Source: an uncultured Oscillospiraceae bacterium (GTDB lineage Bacteria; Bacillota; Clostridia; Oscillospirales; Ruminococcaceae). Taken from it: a stretch of 17,099 bases of DNA. Below the pieces are notes generated by a model. That model did not search any database and was not told the DNA's origin. It worked only from the letters and a program-made list of their open reading frames with translations. The translations under genes and the position numbers were made by a program. Below, piece by piece: positions 14,355 through 17,099 of this stretch (position 1 is its first letter; each line of letters opens with the position of its first letter). The stretch spans positions 1 to 17,099 of the forward strand of contig CAKTCT010000056.1 of the NCBI GenBank assembly GCA_934539585.1. The letters run 5' to 3'.

Positions 14355-15331
14355 TTCGTTCCCTCCGCAAAGCGGCAGACCGCCGCGGCCCAGCCGTTTT
14401 CCTCCCGGAGCTGGCAGACGCGGAAACCCTGCTCCCGCAGGTGGTCCGTGACCTCCTCCGCCCGTTCGGCGATGATGCCGGAGACGATGAGGGTGCCGTC
14501 GGCCTTGAGGTACCGGGCGAACAGGGGCCCCATGGCGATGATGACGTCGGCCACGATGTTTGCTAAGATCAGGTCGTACTGCTCCCGGCCCACCTCTGCC
14601 GCCAGGGCGTCGTCGGCCAGGATGTTGCCCCACCGGACGTTGAGCCGGTGGTCGTCGCAGCCGTTGAGGGCGGCGTTTTCATGGGCGATCTTGGTGGCCA
14701 GCTGGTCGATATCCACCGCCGTCACCGATCCGGCCCCCAGAAGCAGCGCCGCAATGGACAGGATGCCGCTGCCGCAGCCCATGTCCAGGACCCGGAGCCC
14801 CTTGGGCTTTTCCTGGTCCAGGAAGGTCAGGCAGAGCCGGGTGGTGTCGTGGCTGCCGCTGCCGAAGGCCATGCCCGGGTCCATGCGGAGGATGATCTGG
14901 CCCTCCTTCCCGGCGAAATCCTCCCACTCCGGAACTACGGCCAGGGTGTCGCTGACCATGATGGGCCGGTAGTACTTCTTCCAGGCGGTCTCCCAGTCCT
15001 CCTCCTCCTGATAGGAGATGGTCACGGACAGGTCCCCCAGGTCGATCTCCTGGTCGGCCTGGAGCTTCCCAAGGTCGGCCTTGATCTGGTTCAGGGTCTC
15101 GTATCCCTGGGGGTTGTCGGGGAGATAGAACTTCACCGCGGTCTCGCAGTGGGCCATCTTCATCAATTCCTCATCCACATAGTCCCAGTGGATGGTGGTG
15201 TCGTTTAAAAACCGGTTGAAATCCCCGGCGTCCTCGATCATGACGCCGTTGACCCCGTGGGCCATAAGAAACCCGGTCAGAATCTCGATTCCCTCCGGGG
15301 TGGTTGCTACGCGGACCTCCGCCCAATTCAT
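14351..15331 (-). CDS. prmA: Ribosomal protein L11 methyltransferase
   Basis: This 326-residue cytoplasmic enzyme methylates ribosomal protein L11 with S-adenosylmethionine. The N-terminal domain (1-120) recognises L11; the C-terminal class I methyltransferase domain shows DPGMAFGSGSHDTTRLCL (151-168), SAM motif I VLDMGCGSGILSIAA (181-195), the acidic AVDID (205-209) and the LANIVAD active-site segment (256-262). Length and motif order match PrmA. The start at 15331 was preferred over an in-frame ATG at 15355 because AAAGGAG lies about 9 bases upstream of it. It is the first gene of a two-gene operon and overlaps the MFS gene by 4 bases. A strong consensus promoter lies at 15364-15392. Confidence 0.95.
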   Translation of the reverse strand: MNWAEVRVATTPEGIEILTGFLMAHGVNGVMIEDAGDFNRFLNDTTIHWDYVDEELMKMAHCETAVKFYLPDNPQGYETLNQIKADLGKLQADQEIDLGDLSVTISYQEEEDWETAWKKYYRPIMVSDTLAVVPEWEDFAGKEGQIILRMDPGMAFGSGSHDTTRLCLTFLDQEKPKGLRVLDMGCGSGILSIAALLLGAGSVTAVDIDQLATKIAHENAALNGCDDHRLNVRWGNILADDALAAEVGREQYDLILANIVADVIIAMGPLFARYLKADGTLIVSGIIAERAEEVTDHLREQGFRVCQLREENGWAAAVCRFAEGTK

Positions 15332-15363
15332 GCTGGCACGCTCCTTTTTACGCATATGGCTCC

Positions 15364-15392
15364 ATTATAGCGGGACGGGGCGGAAAAGTCAA
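15364..15392 (-). promoter_or_regulatory. Strong sigma-A promoter of prmA operon
   Basis: On the minus strand TTGACT (15387-15392), a 17-base spacer and a perfect TATAAT (15364-15369), 32 bases upstream of the prmA ATG. This is the best consensus promoter in the window. Confidence 0.85.
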
Positions 15393-15413
15393 CGGTCCCG
15401 GAAATTTTTGGGC

Positions 15414-15450
15414 AAAAAAGGGGACAGAATGGCGCGCATCCTGTCCCTTT
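15414..15450 (-). terminator. Rho-independent terminator of the VanY-type peptidase gene
   Basis: On the minus strand AAAAGGGACAG pairs with CTGTCCC plus the TTTTTT tract, around an inner GAT/ATT and GCGC loop region. It starts 4 bases after the stop codon at 15455-15457 and isolates the gene from the prmA promoter. Confidence 0.85.
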
Positions 15451-15454
15451 TGGT

Positions 15455-16558
15455 CTATTTCAGATAATAGGAGGCGATGCCCAGGTACTCCTCCAGGCAG
15501 AGGCCGCTGTCGTAGACGGCTTTGGCCAGCTCTTTTCCCAGATACCGCAGGTGCCAGGGCTCGTACTGGTAGCCGGTGAGGCTTTCTTTCCCCTGGGGAT
15601 ACCGGACGATGAAGCCGTACTCCTGGGCGTGGGCCGCGATCCATTTGGCCTCGGGGGTGCCGGCGAAGGAGTTGCTGGTGCTGTTCAGGTCGAAGGCCAG
15701 GCCGGTCTGGTGTTCGGAGTAGCCCGGCCGGGCGGAGTAGCGGTCGGCGGCGGCCTGGCCGTCCCGGGCGCAGTAGTTGCGGTAAAGCTGGCCCTGGTAA
15801 TCGTAGGAGCGATAGCCGGAGACCACATAGAGGCTCAATCCGTCCTTAGCGGCGGCCTTCTGCATCTCAGCCAGAGCCGCCTGGACGGTGTCGTCCAGCT
15901 TGCCGGGGGCGTAGTCCTTGGGGAGGGGGTATTTTTTATTGGCGATGAGGATGCCGTCCACATAGGCTACGCCGTCGATGATCTGGATTTTCCGTCCGCC
16001 GGAAGTGACCTCCGCGTCGGCGTAATCCTCCACCCAGGCCCCGGAGCCGTCCAGGTAGTACCAGTCCTTGCCGTCGTGGATGAAGCCGGTGAGCATCCGG
16101 CCCGAGGGGGCCAGGTAGTACCACTTGCCGCCGGTCTTGACCCAGCCGGTCTTCATGGCGCCGCTGCCGGAGAGGTAGTACCAGTGACCGTTGTTCCAGG
16201 CCCAGCCGGTGCGCATCATGCCGTCGCCGCCCAGGAAGTACCAGACGCCGTTCAGCTGAAGCCAGCCGGTAGCCTTCTGTCCCGACCGGAAGTAGGACCA
16301 GCCGCCCTTTTTCCACTGCCGCCAGCCGGTAAAGTCAGCGGGGACCGGATCTTCTACCGGTTCCGGCGGTTCCTCCGACTGGGAGGGCGCGGAGGTTTCC
16401 GGAGAGGACGTAACGGTCTCCACGGCAGATTCCGTCCGAGAAACGGGCGGAGCGGACTCGACCGGAGCAGGCTCCGCCCCGGCGGTGAGGACGCCTACGG
16501 CCATAAGGATCAGCGCGGCCGCCATGCAGACGGACAGCGAGGCGATTTTCTTTTTCAT
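15455..16558 (-). CDS. VanY-type D-alanyl-D-alanine carboxypeptidase with cell-wall-binding repeats
   Basis: This secreted 367-residue protein has a signal peptide (1-28, ending LTAGA), a Pro/Ser/Glu-rich linker (29-76), five tandem repeats of about 20 residues (78-175, pattern GW...G.WYYL...G.M.T) of the choline-binding-like CW_binding_1 type, and a C-terminal M15B/VanY peptidase domain (about 200-350). The zinc and catalytic site is visible in SGYRSYDYQ (247-255), SEHQTGLAFDL (281-291, with His283 and Asp290) and EPWHLRYLG (333-341, with His336). Enzymes of this family remove the terminal D-Ala from peptidoglycan stem peptides. The repeats should anchor it to wall polymers. The start has AAAGGGGAG about 7 bases upstream. 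No vanRS or vanHAX genes are nearby, so housekeeping wall trimming is more likely than glycopeptide resistance. Confidence 0.92.
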   Translation of the reverse strand: MKKKIASLSVCMAAALILMAVGVLTAGAEPAPVESAPPVSRTESAVETVTSSPETSAPSQSEEPPEPVEDPVPADFTGWRQWKKGGWSYFRSGQKATGWLQLNGVWYFLGGDGMMRTGWAWNNGHWYYLSGSGAMKTGWVKTGGKWYYLAPSGRMLTGFIHDGKDWYYLDGSGAWVEDYADAEVTSGGRKIQIIDGVAYVDGILIANKKYPLPKDYAPGKLDDTVQAALAEMQKAAAKDGLSLYVVSGYRSYDYQGQLYRNYCARDGQAAADRYSARPGYSEHQTGLAFDLNSTSNSFAGTPEAKWIAAHAQEYGFIVRYPQGKESLTGYQYEPWHLRYLGKELAKAVYDSGLCLEEYLGIASYYLK

Positions 16559-16598
16559 GGAAGTCTCCCCTTTCGTGAGCGGAAGGTGGTTTGGTTTT

Positions 16599-16628
16599 AT
16601 TATAGCACGATTTCATGCAAAAACGCAA
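16599..16628 (-). promoter_or_regulatory. Promoter of the VanY-type peptidase gene
   Basis: On the minus strand TTGCGT (16623-16628), an 18-base spacer and TATAAT (16599-16604) preceded by TGC, which makes it an extended -10. The -35 lies at the very edge of the repeat block. Confidence 0.65.
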
Positions 16629-16925
16629 GCGGCGGCGTGTCGCCGCCCCCAAGTCGCCGCGGCGGTACACCTCGCGCCAGGCTCCGTTAGCCGCGCGACA
16701 GGCTGCGCGGCGACGATTCAGGCAGCCCGTAGGAAACCTCCCGCAGCGTGCGCAAACCAAGTTTAGGGAGGAGGGGCAGCGCCCCTCCACGCCCGACCCA
16801 GAGGGCGAAACACCCCAAATGATACCAAAAAGATGAGGGAGGGCAGCCCCAGCGTCCCACTGGGACGCTGGGGCGAAGGGGAACCCCTTGAGGACGCAGT
16901 CCTGCAACCCCCTTCCACTAGCCGA
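16625..16925. repeat. Third hairpin-array repeat block, related to 6446-6740
   Basis: No credible gene lies between the peptidase promoter and the tRNA-Asn terminator. The block matches the 6446-6740 region in the same order: the hairpin with loop GACAGGCT (16690-16711), AAACCAAGTTT, the GGAGGGGC/GCCCCTCC hairpin, AGAGGGCGAAA, ATGATACC, a long hairpin at 16846-16874 (perfect 13 bp, GCCCCAGCGTCCC), GGGGAACCCC and GGACGCAGTCCTG. It also has a 7-bp hairpin at 16631-16647. Part (16711-16752) matches, inverted, the right end of the first element past 7031. A GC-rich stem region follows to about 16975 with little similarity. Confidence 0.7.
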
Positions 16926-16987
16926 ACCCCGCGCCAGCGAAAGAAGCAAATACGCTTCCCCGCCGGTGCGGCTTCATATATGCGCAA

Positions 16988-17019
16988 CAAAAAATCCGCC
17001 GACGAAAGTCAGCGGATTT
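16988..17019 (-). terminator. Rho-independent terminator after tRNA-Asn
   Basis: On the minus strand AAATCCGC pairs with GCGGATTT, with an inner GAC/GTC and loop, followed by TTTTTTG. It begins 3 bases after the tRNA CCA end. Confidence 0.85.
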
Positions 17020-17022
17020 CAA

Positions 17023-17098
17023 TGGCTCCCCCTGTTGGACTCGAACCAACGACATTTCGGTTAACAGCCGAACGCTCTACCGACTGAGCTAAGGAGGA
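17023..17098 (-). tRNA. tRNA-Asn (anticodon GTT)
   Basis: The minus strand folds as a full cloverleaf: acceptor TCCTCCT with AGGGGGA (one T-G pair), D arm TAGCTCAGTCGGTAGAGC, anticodon stem TTCGG/CCGAA around CTGTTAA (anticodon GTT), T arm GTTGGTTCGAGTCCAAC, discriminator G and encoded CCA. Confidence 0.96.
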
Positions 17099-17099
17099 A

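Noticed and set aside
15455..16558. Vancomycin-resistance locus
   Set aside because: Only a VanY-type peptidase is present; no vanHAX, vanR or vanS neighbours, and its repeats suggest a housekeeping wall enzyme.

Overview
This window looks like chromosomal DNA from a GC-rich Firmicute, most likely a Clostridia gut anaerobe of the Oscillospiraceae/Ruminococcaceae type. The basis is high GC in genes, strong AGGAGG-type ribosome sites, sigma-A promoters of the TTGACT-N17-TATAAT kind, a YtrA-type GntR regulator with its ABC transporter, and choline-binding-like repeats on a VanY peptidase. The genus is an inference; there is no rRNA here. A tRNA-Pro(CGG) lies at the left edge and a tRNA-Asn(GTT) at the right edge, both on the minus strand.

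Layout. 1-4.3 kb: tRNA-Pro, then four separately spaced minus-strand genes: a DMT/EamA-type transporter, a membrane-anchored N-acetylmuramoyl-L-alanine amidase, glucosamine-6-phosphate deaminase (nagB) and peptidase T (pepT). Amidase, deaminase and tripeptidase all fit cell-wall or peptide turnover and amino-sugar recycling. 4.3-6.4 kb: a plus-strand pair, an AraC-type regulator and a clan-A-like glycosidase whose reading frame is broken by a single in-frame TAG (expected Trp TGG). 7.1-10.8 kb: a minus-strand operon of a YtrA-type GntR repressor, an ABC ATPase and a 732-residue ABC permease, with a promoter and a palindromic candidate operator. 11.0-12.5 kb: pyruvate kinase on the plus strand with a structured leader. 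13.1-15.4 kb: prmA (ribosomal protein L11 methyltransferase) overlapping an MFS transporter gene by 4 bases. 15.4-16.6 kb: a secreted VanY-type D,D-carboxypeptidase with cell-wall-binding repeats.

The most unusual content is non-coding. Three intergenic blocks (about 6411-7041, 12456-13115 and 16625-16925) are tiled almost end to end with near-perfect hairpins. The first two are large inverted pairs: 6411-7041 has 35-base terminal inverted repeats with one mismatch plus an inner inverted pair of about 80 bases; 12502-13096 folds back on itself around a 72-base central hairpin. The third block repeats part of the first. Corresponding hairpins in different copies keep their loops or pairing while both stem strands change together, so structure rather than sequence appears to be conserved. 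None contains a credible gene. Two of the three separate the 3' ends of converging genes. They look like a mosaic, BIME-like family of structured mobile repeats, perhaps acting as bidirectional terminators or transcript-end stabilisers.
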